From NCBI GenBank assembly GCA_002633005.1, contig NMRA01001163.1, positions 1 through 42,556 on the forward strand: 42,556 nucleotides of DNA, in the 5' to 3' direction. Below, piece after piece: positions 11,049 through 22,280 of this stretch. The DNA comes from Phoronis australis (taxonomy: Eukaryota > Phoronida > Phoronidae). The notes beneath the pieces were generated by a model. That model saw nothing but the letters and a program-made list of their open reading frames with translations. It searched no databases and had not been told where the DNA came from. Each line of letters begins with the position of its first letter. Within the stretch, counting starts at the first letter, position 1. The position numbers and the translations under genes were made by a program.

Positions 11049-11558
11049 GTCTCCTCTTTCTCATGGACCCCGACTTGTCAACTGTTTAATTTTTTGCTTT
11101 CCACGTTCAGATGATATCAACTGTTGCAGTTAGCAACAATCATCTATTAATTTCAGTCTAATTGCAAAACACTGTCTCAGAACCATTCTAAAACATTCCA
11201 AAACTACTAAAATTCGCTGTAATCAAAGCATCCTGGAGTTAGAAATTGTAAGCAAGCAGATTCAAAACCTGGTTCGTTGAAGTGACAAGTTGCAAAAACA
11301 TCTCACATTTCAAAATTGGGAGCTCAGTGTACTTCAAAGATTTTAAATTGGGTTACTTAACCAAAATCGACGGTTTGTTGTGCGTTAGATGGGTTGGATT
11401 GTTATCCAGGCAATAGTCACTCACTGGCAATCCCCATTTTTAGAACAAATTTAATGTCTGATATTCAGTGAAAAAAAACAGGTTCCTTTTATGCAGTTGA
11501 AAACACTGGTTCTAAAAGTGGGGGTCCCCTTTTTCTGACTATCACCATTATGTTTTGC

Positions 11559-11759
11559 TCAGTGTTTTGAGCAAGATGCTAGTGTTTCATTCTTGTGGTT
11601 ATGATCTACATGATACAGCAGTGATTTTAGCCAACATTTTGGTCTCTTCGAACAGTTTTTCAAAGTTGCAACTTTGACTCTTATTGCGGGGACTCCTCGT
11701 GGACAGAGATGGGCAGCGTGAGTTGCTTTAGAAAATTTTGCACTGGCAAGCACCCTCAC
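11559..11759 (-). CDS. possible Cys/His-rich exon or chance ORF
   Basis: A minus-strand frame ends LLYHVDHNHKNETLASCSKH then TGA, with Cys and His residues spaced irregularly (HLCPRG, NCSKRPKCW). The pattern is not a recognised zinc finger. Upstream on this strand, TGTTTGTGCCCAG might serve as acceptor, though an in-frame TGA separates it from the ORF. It is listed for completeness only. Confidence 0.15.
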   Translation of the reverse strand: MRVLASAKFSKATHAAHLCPRGVPAIRVKVATLKNCSKRPKCWLKSLLYHVDHNHKNETLASCSKH

Positions 11760-12720
11760 GTTGACTCAAAATTAAGCCTGGGCACAAACATAGCCGTGGG
11801 GCGCACAACAGGGCTACCACCTCTTCACTGCAGATCCTTCCACTGATAGAAACTCATTCCAGTTTTGTTCTTTCCTAGCTCCCCTGTCCCCTGTTCATGC
11901 AGTGCCTCCAGGTTGCCTCTCATTACAATCACAATCATTGGTCGCCAACAATTTCAAGTTTGGCAACCTCTGTTGAATAATTCTGACTACACCCGTGCTG
12001 CGGGGGGAATAGGTTATTTCAGACCCGACTGCCATTCAAGGTGCACATTCGCTGCCTTGTGAAAGCATAAACCATTATGAAAGTAACACCTGGGCCTGGT
12101 TTTCAACTTTTTACTCAAGATTATTTTTATTATTTTTTGATTCTACTTTTGTTTGAACTCGATATATAAGTTTATTTTACTCTATGTGCTTATTGATGGG
12201 AATTAATGATCCCAGAGTTAAAACTAAGAGTTTGTGTCTGAGTTCGAGGTTTTGTTAGAGGTCTTGTGATTTTTATCAAATTTCATCTAGAATCTGATGG
12301 TCATTAAGCACTATCTTGAACTCGCAAGGAAGTGGACTGGAAGTGACAAAAACAATTTCGAGTTAAATTTGGATTGAAAGCATCACTCTAGAGGTGTATT
12401 GCCAAAACATGATCACATAATCCCTTTTCAGGGTTTTAAATCAATCCATAAAAGACTGGGCTAGAATCTGTTTAGCCCATAAAGCATTTCAATACAATGT
12501 GAGAATAAGAAAACACCTGTACTAAGCTGTGTTGAAAAAATGAACCCATTTTAAGTGTACCATTTTAAAGCTGATATTAACCCAACCTCTTTTTAGAACC
12601 GTCATGTAACAATATAAGATTGGTCTCATACCAACAATGCTGCTTTTGGCCTAAATAGTAGCAAAAATCTAATCACAATTGCTCGCATGAAGAATGGCAT
12701 ATCCAGCAGTTGGATTTGGA
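11760..12720. other. no gene seen
   Basis: Nothing convincing was found. AGGTTGCC (about 11910) and GGCAACCT (about 11963) form a short inverted repeat. CCCCATTTTTAGAAC near 11426 and GTTCTAAAAGTGGGG near 11510 form a similar loose one just upstream. A minus-strand open frame at 12723-12917 lacks convincing splice sites. Confidence 0.35.
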
Positions 12721-13129
12721 TACTAGTGTTTGGTGTCAATCTTCACGTGTGTGCTCGTGATTAAAACTCTTGATCTTGTAATGTTCCTTTCTGGGATAGC
12801 ATGTGGTATATTGGCTTCGATTGAACTGATAATTTGTGATTGCTTAAGACCTTGTGCGGTAACCATGACTTTGAGCAATAACAAAGTTTGAGTTCTTCCA
12901 AGTCCATCAAGGTACAAGTTGAGACAGGGATATAAACAGGGCTTGGAATTTGCCTCTTTTAAGAGGATTTCCTTTTTTGTTTTTATTTCTTCTTATTTGA
13001 TTTCAAACGTCTTGTTTTTAAGCAGTACTTTGACTGCATTCATGCAAAGACACTGATGTTTATTAGTGAAATTTAACAACACGAAATATATTTCTGTTAC
13101 ACAAGCCTATTTGTGAAACAATAGATCAT

Positions 13130-13731
13130 CTGGAAAAAATTCCTCTTTTAGTCATTCCAGTGCCTTTATAAAGTGAGAAGTTGTTCAGATCAAAAATTAT
13201 TCTTTTTCTCACACGACGCATTCGTGGCACCTTTAAGGATTTTAATCCGAAAGAAATATGGAAGTCAGAAGACACCATCTAAAAGGCGCATTCTGAAATC
13301 AACAGCTGTACTTGTACTTTCTATGATGTTCAACCCACATTGTTAGGTATAGGGATAGGTTTCTTTGCACCATCCTTGGGCTTTCAGAGTACTCTCCAAG
13401 GGATTACTCCCACAGGTTTGTTCAGGACATGAAACTCAGCTGGGTGATTTCTCTTAACCAATTTCTCATCGAAATGGTGCTTGAAAAAATCCCTATCAAA
13501 GCAAACTTTTTCCCATGAATACAACGGGTTTCACCATGAAAGTTAAAAACACTGCAAATGGTACCTAATCCTATTGCAGAAGGGGTTTAATACGATGCCT
13601 GTATTCTTAAAACTTTGGGCACCAAACTCATTTTCGACAACAGGAATCTCTGAGCCCGCTTCTTCAAACGTAATGAGTGAAAAAAAAACATCTGTCCAAG
13701 AATTACTACGAAAGGATTCAGTTGTTAGCAC
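13130..13731 (-). pseudogene. possible decayed coding sequence
   Basis: One minus-strand frame stays protein-like for about 600 bp while interrupted by several stops. Segments include SWTDVFFSLITFEEAGSEIP, then YSWEKVCFDRDFFKHHFDEK after two stops, KPKDGAKKPIPIPNNVG after another, and a basic segment PRMRRVRKRIIFDLNNFS further on. The first segment is preceded by a branch-point-like TGCTAAC and CCTTTCGTAG. No family is recognised. It may be an inactivated gene or a chance run; the plus strand also has an open frame at 13574-13762, so direction is uncertain. Confidence 0.3.
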
Positions 13732-13873
13732 TAACCCTTATAAAAAGATTGTGCATTTGTAACATTAGGCTACAATTTCATTGAACTCCAAACCCCGGAC
13801 CACAAACCCAATGTTTTTAGTCACTGTCTAAATGGGTGGAGATTCTTCTAGTACCAGATTACGTATAAAACTT

Positions 13874-14175
13874 AGGGCCCATTTAAGACATCTCTCGGGT
13901 ATTTTCGTAGCTACAAATTTACCCTCGGAACATCTAGAGCATCTCGGCCATTTTCCTATTGACAATTTTTTCTTCGAAACACTTCGAGTATTTTCGTAGC
14001 CTCAAACATCGTCTTGGAGATGAACGTTATCCTAAATATTGGAAGTCACGTGATTTTCAGTCTTGAGAATAATATGCTAACTGAAGTCCGCACACGTGCA
14101 GAGAGCGTTCACCTATTAGGAGAAATTTGAGGTTACGAAAACACTCGTTGTGTTCTAGATGCCCTTGGAAACAAT
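13874..14175. mobile_element. possible MITE with imperfect inverted arms
   Basis: CACTTCGAGTATTTTCGTAGCCTCAAA near 13980-14005 is the rough complement of TTTGAGG...ACGAAAACACTCG...GTG near 14127-14152. The outer ends, AGGGCCCAT...GACATC and GATGCCCTT, are loosely complementary too. TATTTTCGTAGC is also repeated directly at about 13900. It has the shape of a short non-autonomous element without coding capacity. Confidence 0.35.
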
Positions 14176-14477
14176 TGTTTTCAGTGCATGCTCGAACTTC
14201 GGTCATTATCGCCAATTATTCTCCATTAAGTTTGAATGTCAACGCATGTTAAATTCACCAAGGTGATCTAAATTGCTTAGGACCCTGAAGTTGTGCGGAA
14301 TCCCACCTCAAAGAGGGGAATTTGAAGAAAATATTATGGCAACGAAGGGAGGGGTGTAGCTCGAGATTTGTGGCTACACGTAGTTGGAGGGTTTGAAATT
14401 GTGGTGTTCTAGGGAGTGAATACTGTGTAGGCCACGAAGTGGTGGAAATTGAGCAGCTGTGTCTACTTAACACTGTA

Positions 14478-14634
14478 CAGTGACGGATTTGGGAGGGGGC
14501 GGGGCGGCAAGGGGGCCATGGCTCTGCTTAAAGTTCTCCCAGATTCCAATTGAAGTTTGGGGTGCGAATGTCTGACGAGCAAAATACTCTGCCTATTACC
14601 CCCTCCCCCACACAAAATCCTGGATCCGCCCCTG
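14478..14634 (+). mobile_element. single MITE copy with GGGGCGGATCC ends
   Basis: It starts CAGTGACGGATTTGGGAGGG and ends CAAAATCCTGGATCCGCCCCTG (the last bases at 14634). The ends are imperfect inverted repeats and the 157-bp body matches the left half of the composite element at 4913-5332, including TTCTCCCAG and TTTGGGGTGCGAATG. It has no coding capacity. Confidence 0.75.
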
Positions 14635-15157
14635 AAATTTAGTCATAAAAAGCGTTCAAATAATGAAACTGAAAAATGCCAAGTCAAAAGAGTGAAGCCA
14701 TTGTTAATTCAGGTTTATTTACATAATAAGGAATCGATAATTACATGAATCTCAGCTCATTTATTGATAATATACATGTAGCAATGTAAACATCAGAGAG
14801 TTCGACCGCTAACGCAACCGAAAAATAACTTTTACTCTCGCGACACTTAGAGAACTGATAACGTTTACCGGACATAAGCATGCGCACGTCAGCTTCCTGG
14901 TTAAAAATTGCCAGCTGACACCCAATATAAACCATCGTTCTAGTGCCCTGTACCTGACATCAGCTTGTGAGGCCCGGGAACCAGGTTAGACTAGATGTAG
15001 CGACATCTATAGGATAATACGCTCAATAAATCACTGAACATCTTCGTTGAAGAAAACAACATCTACACCGTTAAGAACACAAAAATACCGCGAATGTGTC
15101 TGTGATAGAAAGTAACTCATAATGTCTTAACCATCTTAAAATACACAGCAGTAAAAA

Positions 15158-16180
15158 CTATAGTCCAATAGATAAGTCCTTCAAAGTTCCCATGTCCAGT
15201 CTTGATGGCGATTTTACTGGTCGTCCAGATCGTGTACCATATGGCTCTCGGACATCTGATGTGTGGGAGGCTCTGTCGAAATCACTGGCCTGGCATCGGG
15301 TTGTGATTGATGTGTACACAGAGGCCGATGTGGAACCAATGTGTCCCTGTTGCCTCATCGGTGGCATTTGATTCTCACAGAAGCTGGTGATTGACCACCT
15401 GAACGTCGAACCTCCTATTCTCCATTGGAAAGGCGTTTGGTTATAGTTGCAGATTTCCATTCCAAGTGACCTCGATGAATGGGTTTCATACGATCAGTGT
15501 CAGCTGGCTGGAGGATAGGTAACTCTCTTCAGTGTAGATTAAGGCGGTCAGCAGTCGATGACTTATTGTCTTCCATAAGTTTACGTTCACTGGAGTTTGG
15601 TTAGGAGGTCGCAGAATCTTTGACGGAACAAGGCGCTCAACTAGAGAGACTGAAAGGCCTTCATTTGGTGTCTTGCAAATATTCAGTAGCCCAGGCATGG
15701 ATCTTCATGTGCAGTTTCACAGTGGCGATTTTAACAGTGGCTTCCCAATCGGAGGCAAAACGATTGAATTTGTCCGAAGAGTACTGTGGACCACCGTCGC
15801 TGACAAGAGTATCCGGGATGTCGTCACTGGCAAAACGATGCTTCATCTTGCAAACGACTGTGTCTGTGAGGGTGTCAGGTGGTTAATCAATCTAAAAAAT
15901 TGACTCTAGTAGTAGTCAACAGTGATAAGGTAGAAACGGTTGGAGAGGGTAAAGAGATCTGTGCCTACTTTCTGCCAAGGGCGTTCTGGGACGTCATCCA
16001 TGTTGCCTGTCTCTGGTCGTTGGTGATCGGCATATGTAGCGCAAACAGTACCTATTCCCTTGGACATGACAAGACAATATACAAGTTGTCATGCACGACA
16101 AAGACATGTTAGCTGAGTGATCTAGACAACAGTGTCACCTCCGAAGATTATGCCGTCTTGTAGAGTTACTTCGTATCTAT
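15158..16180 (-). pseudogene. decayed Ty3/gypsy-type pol fragment (integrase to C-terminus)
   Basis: Reading on the minus strand, frames carry landmarks of a gypsy integrase in the right order. DVPERPWQKVGTDLF with LITVDYY lies near 15905-16005 (start of the catalytic core, with its first Asp). IPDTLVSDGGPQYSSDKFNR lies near 15745-15815 (second Asp and the DxGPQ motif). TPNEGLSVSLVERL is near 15660. REPYGTRSGRPVKSPSRLD, a typical pol C-terminus, lies near 15190-15260. The landmarks fall in different frames with stops between them (for example right after DYY), so it is inactive. I found no flanking LTRs, and reverse transcriptase and gag are absent. It is an old truncated copy. Confidence 0.85.
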
Positions 16181-17100
16181 CCAAGCACAGTTCATGTCAA
16201 ATTCCTGGCGTATGTGTGCAAAAATGGCTCATTGATAGCTGATGCTGCACAAATTTTATTGCGGAGTGCATAGAGATGCGTAATGGTACCTGTGTAAACA
16301 GGCACACGTTTCTTTATAAGCTACATTCCGATACTAATCCGAGCGGCCACCGACGAGTAAGGAGCTTTCCAGTTTCGTGGCTAATTCATCAACACAATCA
16401 CGTGCACATTACTTCTTTGGCTCACTAGTATAGTGTTTTCTTGACTGGAACTTTAGTTCCCAACTTTGGCTGTTTTGTGTTCGTGATGTCTTCAGTCCGG
16501 CCAGGACGGGCCTGATCGGGTTCCGAGCCACTGGCCGGAATAACAAGCGTTTTTGGTGTTTAGAACTAAAAATATCACAAGTCTAATCAACAAAGATCTA
16601 GGTTTTCCTGCCTGTATTTCACGGAAGAGTACTTCGAATTTATCTCCGAACAGACCCCAAACTCCAGCTACGGACCTTGGTAAATTGGCCTGCTGAACTT
16701 TATAGGCTACGGTGTGTCTTAATACCAATAAATCCGTAACAGCGAAATAAAACAACATGTTTTTGTAAGTGTACTTTGAAGGGTTTTACATAGAAGTTTG
16801 ATGATTTATTGGTGTTAAACGATGAATTCAAGGGATAAGCTGACACCAGTAACCCGTGTTGTGAACTGCTGAACAGACTGCGTGTGAAACCAATGACGTC
16901 TTTGAAAAATTTCAACATCTCTGCCGTCACATGTCAGGCAACGCAATTGAACGCTCCGTTATCGAGTAGAACTACTCGATCTAATTTGATACAAAATAGG
17001 TTGTTTTTTGGGTGTCATTCTCCTATAAGAAGACACAACAAAGTGACCTAAATCTGTGTCTTTTCTTATTCACAAATGCTGTGTTTTTCTATCACGCTAT
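16181..17100. other. no gene seen; short GC hairpin
   Basis: No supported exon was found. TCCGGCCA at 16496-16503 and TGGCCGGA at 16532-16539 form an 8-bp hairpin with a GC-rich 28-nt loop, unusual for this AT-rich area. Two minus-strand ORFs of 76-88 codons (16492-16930) show no recognisable features. Confidence 0.35.
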
Positions 17101-17938
17101 CCACATTATGACTTCGTCTTTTACTTTTGTGCTGCAGTAACTGAAAAATTCGCAGAAAATCCGTTAAATACTGGTCAAATATTTGTGGTTTTAGTTTACA
17201 CTGAAATACTTTAAAAGTCATTTTTATTATTGGATTGTTAATCCAAGTGGATTAACTTTTGTGTTATTGTGAATTTTGATTGACTCTACAGCTTTATCTC
17301 CATTCCTTTTATCTCAATATGTCTTTCAATTCAGTCGGGTCGCGACTTCACTTCCATACTAAAATGAAATAGAACCTAAAAACTACTAGATTATGACATC
17401 ACAAGGTACAATGGGACACGCAAATGTTCACAATTTTGCAGCCCCCTATAGTAAACTGTTGGCTCGCCTCGTGAGGTCCTGATTTCCACAGACATAACTA
17501 CATGTAGAGGATAGTCGTGTTTAGGGCGATCAAAACCGTGGTCGACGCCACCTTGCGACAGCTAAATCCGAATCCAGTTCATCCCTTCCCATTAAAACTT
17601 TGCCACCAAATTTGACGCCCATTCAGCTGTCAGTTGCCAACAAATCTTGTAAGATATACCATCAGTGGAGCACTACTGATAAGATACGTGGGTTCTATCC
17701 CTAGCAGCCGAGGGAGAGCAGCACACTAAAAAATTGTCAACAACCGGTGTTGGCACAAACATTCCAAGAGCCGGAAACATGGGGGCGGGATAAAATTGAT
17801 AGTGTTTTCCTATGCAGGAATAACTGTTCATTAAAGAGTCATTGGACATTCAGGACCAGCATGCCACTGATTCTCTGAATATCATGCAGAGCTCACTCAC
17901 CCTGCAACTGTGGTCATGACCAGCTACTTACTAATACC

Positions 17939-18055
17939 TGTATCTCTAACTTCACCTTATGGATGTTACCTGAGTTGTATGTTGGCATTTGCTGTCTTCT
18001 GTATATAATCATCCTGATGATGTCTAATGAATAGGCGAAACGTTGATTGAACATT
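17939..18055 (+). repeat. dispersed repeat, copy 2, with hammerhead-like core
   Basis: 17939-18013 repeats 13-87. It is followed by CTGATGA (18014-18020), a 5-bp stem GTCTA/TAGGC (18022-18026 with 18032-18036, one G-T pair) and GAAAC (18037-18041). CTGATGA, a helix and GAAA in this order are the hammerhead ribozyme core described in Penelope-like and related retroelements. A bulged T before stem II and poor stems I and III make activity doubtful. Confidence 0.45.
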
Positions 18056-18109
18056 AACTTTTTATTTGTGGGGCGATTGTCCATTTATTTTATTAAACTT
18101 CTTTCACAT

Positions 18110-18610
18110 TGCCAAGTACGAAAAGTCAAAGTGGAAAAAAATTCGGGACACTTTTTCTATGCAACATTTAAATACAATTCCAAAAATTATTTTCACCTTG
18201 CAAGATAAAAAATCGAGACCAAAATTTATCACGTGAGGATTGAAAATTTATCACGTTTAATCTATCATTCATCACGCCAGGAGCCAAAATTTAACACGCC
18301 AGGACAGAACATTAAATACATGTAGGTCTGTACAGAAAATTTACGACGCCAGAAAATGTTCATGGCAGAAGACCACGTGAACATCCATGAGTATTGATCC
18401 TTCAAAAGGAAAACGTCGGTACTAGGCAAACAAGGCCTAAGCGTTCAAATTTTCTGTGAGAAATTTTAGGTGGTTCTTTGATAAATTTTCTGTCGCGAAG
18501 TGTTAATTTTTTGTGGTGACCAGAGAAACTATAGTGTTTGGGCGTGATAAATTATGGTTTTGAGTTAGGTTTTTTTAGGATGAAAAATTTTCAATTTTTT
18601 TCCAGGAGGC
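18110..18610. repeat. modular repeat block (TTTATCACGCCAGGA family), copy in unit A
   Basis: The left half contains several spaced variants of AAAATTTATCACGCCAGGA. The right half carries the complementary sense (GTTAATTTTTTGTGGTGACC, GGGCGTGATAAATTATGG). The block is therefore both internally repetitive and roughly inverted, like a fold-back element. The counterpart in unit B spans about 20600-21320. Confidence 0.5.
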
Positions 18611-20599
18611 TATGCGTGAATTAATAAACGTTTATGACTCAAATTCAAAACAATATAGGTGTATACATTTCCTCACCATGGCGACAGGAAGTACGCAAGA
18701 CAAGCCTTCGTTGCTACTCGAACGTGAAAGATTTTGAACTAAAATTGTACACATTAGAAGACGGCAAAAGCAGCATAGAAACTACAAAGTTCACCAGGAA
18801 CAGAACAAGTTAAGTAATTAAAAAGTTAATGCCAGCATTGCAAAGAACATCCAAAATATTACCTCTCAACCTCTGTCCATACTAGCTACCAAAAATGTCA
18901 ACAGTGAACTGGATAAGTAAGGTTTTTTTCAAAGTGCTTTTGAGAGCATTTAGGATTACGTCATCGTTTTTCCATTTCAATCCGCTAAGGGATTTCACGT
19001 TAGCTGTCAAGCACGGTTTTCAGTTGACCGGCTGCAAGACTTTCGTACGCAAGATGACGGAAATCGTAGCGTAACTACAGCTCAGCGATAGGAAATTTTA
19101 ACTTTGAAGGGACCAGGCAAGAACATTAACTTCGGAACTTCGTGGTTAGGGTGTTGTGCTGGGGGACTAGCAGTTACATGTATAGAGGACGTGATGTGTT
19201 TAACTTGCATGCCCAGTGTTCACTCCTTGCAAAACCTCTACGAAAGGATTCGCTTTTGAGATTGGAATTTGCTAAAGGGGTTATTTTCATTGTGTATCAA
19301 AACTTCAAGAGATGACATCATACTTTAACAAGTTTTATTGTAAATAAGAATTCAGCCCAAATGGTTATTATTGCCCGACTGAGAAATTTTTGAGTAGAAT
19401 AAATATTTATTCTTGAAAACTGACATACATGTATACAGCAAAAAGTATACTTTCATGGGAAAACGGTTTGCCTACGCAAGGGTACATGTACATTTTCGTT
19501 CACATTTATCATTCCCGTTACACACTTGTCAAATATTTACGATTTTAATTTGCACTGAGGTACTGAAAAGCGTCAATTTTGAGTATTCGGATGTTAATCC
19601 GAGTGGATTAACTTGTATGTTAATGTGAATTTTGATTGACTCTATAGTTGTATCCCCAGGCCTTTTATCTCCATATGTCGAATCCAGTCGGGTCGCTACT
19701 TCACTTCCAAATTATAATTGAAATAGAACCTAAAAGCAACGCAAGGCTCTGACGTGCGACAATACCGTGGGACACTCGAGTATCTATCGATTTTGTAGAC
19801 TCTTATTTTAAACTGTTGGCTCGCCGACATGTAAGGGATGATTGGGGATGCTTACCTCAAGCATAATAAAAACAAGTTGGAATGACCTTTTAAGATGACC
19901 ATAAAGGTTTGAAAACTCAAAATCGTGGTCGGCGATCTCCAGTGAAAAGTAAATACAAATGCAGTGTCATCACTTCCCATTCAGTTTTTGCCACCAAACT
20001 TGATGCCCCTCCAGTTCTCAGGGTCCCCTGGCCGTTACGATCAGTGGAGTACTAGTGATCAGCTAAGTGGGCTACGTCCATGACGGGGGGGGGGTGGTCG
20101 ACACACAAAAAAATTGCCAACGAATTGGCATGGCACAACATTCCAACAGTCAAGAAACGTGTGGGTGGCGTGAAATTCGTGGAATCGTTGTCTTCTACCC
20201 GGGGCGGCTATAGTTATTCGCCACTCTGGTTACAAGTACAATACACGTACATACACGTTTATTTGCAGAAACACTTAAATAGGACACGTGTACAAGCACT
20301 TCAGTGAAACTACCTACGTGAGCAAGTACAAATATGAGTTAAAAATCCCTCTCAAATAGTGTTAGAGCAGTGGCAATGCTGGATCAAATTTTTTTCTTTC
20401 ATGGTTAGTAGCTGACTACCCACTGTGAGAATGCAACCCAAATGTATAAAAGAGTTCGCGTACAGGTCAACATTTTTGTCGTTCGGCTAACAATGCCGTT
20501 ATTCATGGGCGTTTCATCTTTTGTTAGCTTGGTAAATATTATTCATCCTCGTACGAGCAATGAATAAGTGTAGATAGTGTGACATTCTTTCTTTGTATT

Positions 20600-21320
20600 T
20601 ATTTCACATCGCCAAGTATGAAAAGTCCAGGACACGTATTTTCTATGCAAGATTTAAAAACATACCTAAACATTATTTCACCCTGCAGGACAAAAATCAC
20701 AACAAAAATTTATCCCGTTAGGACTGAAAATTCATCACGTTTAATCTTATAATTTTTCACGCCAGGAGCTGCCCTGCCAAATAATGTCGTATGGATCTCG
20801 GAAGGTATATTTTAATTTGCGAGATCCATGCGACGGGCTTAAGCTCGTGGCATAGTTATCCCCTATTGGACACTTCCATTGTTTTTTTTGTTGCGTCTTT
20901 GTTGGACATAACAATGCACATCACACAGTTACCGATCAATGATTGCCATTATCTTTATTATAGGAAAAGGAAAACAAATTCAACAATGGATATAACTGTC
21001 TGTCGATATTTATGCGACGAGCTTGCGAACTAGTTTCCCTTGGGCAATACATTTAACATGCCAGGACATAACGTTTAATACGTCTACCAAAAATTTATTA
21101 CGCCAGAATATTTTCATGGTGGGAGACCACGTGACCATCCATAAGCATTGATCTTTCAAAGAAATGACGTCGGTACTAGGTAAACAAGGGCTAAGCGTCT
21201 TAATTTTCTGTCGTGGTTTGTTAAATTTTCGGTCCTGAAGTGTTAAATTTTTGTCGTGACCTGAGAATTATAGGGTTATTGCGTGATAGATTATGGTTTT
21301 AGGTGGGTTTTTTGGTCCAA
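20600..21320. repeat. modular repeat block (TTTATCACGCCAGGA family), copy in unit B
   Basis: It is paralogous to 18110-18610 (shared AGACCACGTGA, CGTCGGTACTAGG, GTAAACAAGG). It is interrupted at 20775-21056 by a segment holding a 15-bp hairpin. Confidence 0.5.
20786..20834. other. 15-bp stem hairpin
   Basis: GTCGTATGGATCTCG (20786-20800) pairs with CGAGATCCATGCGAC (20820-20834), with one G-T pair and a 19-nt AT-rich loop. It lies at the left edge of the segment that interrupts the TTTATCACG block, so it may mark an element end. Confidence 0.55.
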
Positions 21321-21710
21321 CACAGAGTTTAATTCCCTAATAGAAAATATGTAACCAGGAATTTTTCCGCTTTGGCTTCCCATTGCCAACATCCTTGACC
21401 ATTATTCAAGATTGGCTGGTTGACTTAGTGCTACTATGAAGAGTCAGAATATCAGTTCGTAAATAAATTATTAGTTGTGCATAGAGAGAGCAGTAACTTG
21501 TAGGGCTACTACATTTGTAGGATTCATGTAAATGAAGTGTAGACTTTCTAGGTTTGCTCCCAATCACCAAGAAATTGATGAAATCTAAGGATTTCTGTTC
21601 TTCGGTAGGCAAGCCAGTGGAATGAGGGAGAAACAGCAATAACAGCAAACGTCACAAAGTAGGGTTCACAATAATTTAGTTTTCAGACCTAAATTTTGAA
21701 AGAGGAGGCA

Positions 21711-22102
21711 CAAGGTACTAGCCTAAACTACACGGTTAACGAACTCATAAACACGACTCACGGACCTCCAAACACCGTCCACTGACTCACAAACACGGGA
21801 ACGGACACACAAAACACGATCCATTCACCCAAATACACGGGACACGGACTCACATTCACGAAGAAACACGGATAACGGACAAAATGTAGATGTCAGCTGA
21901 CCCAGGAAGCCGATGAGTCCGTGAACCGTGTTTCCTCGTGAATTTGAGTCCGTGTCCCGTGTATTTGTGTGAATGGATCGTGTTTTGTGAGTCCGTTCCC
22001 GTGTTTGTGAGTCAGTGGACGGTGTTTGCAGGTCCGTGAGTCGTGTTCATGCGTCCGTGACCGTGTTTATGAGTCCGTTCACCGTGTAGTTTAGGTACCT
22101 TG
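21711..22102. mobile_element. large fold-back element built of CGTGTTTGTGAGTCCGT repeats
   Basis: The two halves are near-perfect reverse complements. The left starts CAAGGTA(CTAG)CCTAAACTACACGG; the right ends CCGTGTAGTTTAGGTACCTTG. The arms are about 170 bp, with a short unpaired centre near 21885-21910 (TGTAGATGTCAGCTGACCCAGG). Within each arm a unit of about 20 bp, approximately CGTGTTTGTGAGTCCGT, recurs eight or more times with variation. The right end directly adjoins a tRNA-SINE. No coding potential is seen; transcripts would fold into a long double-stranded RNA. Confidence 0.8.
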
Positions 22103-22104
22103 AG

Positions 22105-22280
22105 GCAGTGTGGCCTAGTTGATAAGTGCCCGCTTTCTTTACTCGAGGTCGTGGGTTCGAGTCCCACCAGGTCACACTGCTAAACCCTTGAGCCAGGCAA
22201 TGAGCTATATCTGGTATAGCTCATTGAGCAGGGTTTCTAGCTCTTCAGTTGGGTTTTAACCATACATTAATAAAGCATAA
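22105..22280 (+). mobile_element. tRNA-derived SINE with intact A and B boxes
   Basis: Box A TGGCCTAGTTGATAAG starts at 22111 and box B GGTTCGAGTCC is at 22154-22164, the internal RNA polymerase III promoter of a tRNA. GCAGTGTGGCCT (22105-22116) pairs with AGGTCACACTGC (22169-22180) over 12 bp including one G-T, longer than a tRNA acceptor stem, so this is a tRNA-like head rather than a functional tRNA. The tail has a perfect 12-bp hairpin, CAATGAGCTATA with TATAGCTCATTG (22197-22225), then T-rich sequence and AATAAAGC. I infer a SINE; the left boundary coincides with the end of the fold-back element. Confidence 0.8.

Larger units (their letters stand above)
17130..19510. repeat. tandem segmental duplication, unit A
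   Basis: Unit A is paralogous to unit B. Matching landmarks in the same order are TCAAATATTT...TGGATTAAC (17176/19530), CAGTCGGGTCGC (17333/19687), AAACTGTTGGCTCGCC (17454/19812), CCACCAAA...TTGA (17602/19991), GCCAAGTACGAAAAGTC (18111/20604), and ATGGCGACAGGAAGT (18678/23111). The spacing of the first three gives a period near 2.36 kb. Identity by eye is roughly three quarters, so the duplication is old. No long ORF is shared. Confidence 0.75.

Noticed and set aside
20791-21033. 80-codon plus-strand ORF starting inside a hairpin
   Set aside because: It sits in an insertion within a repeat block and is absent from the paralogous unit; no coding signs.
22105-22180. Functional tRNA gene
   Set aside because: A and B boxes are present, but the outer pairing is 12 bp and incompatible with a 7-bp acceptor stem, and a SINE-like tail follows.
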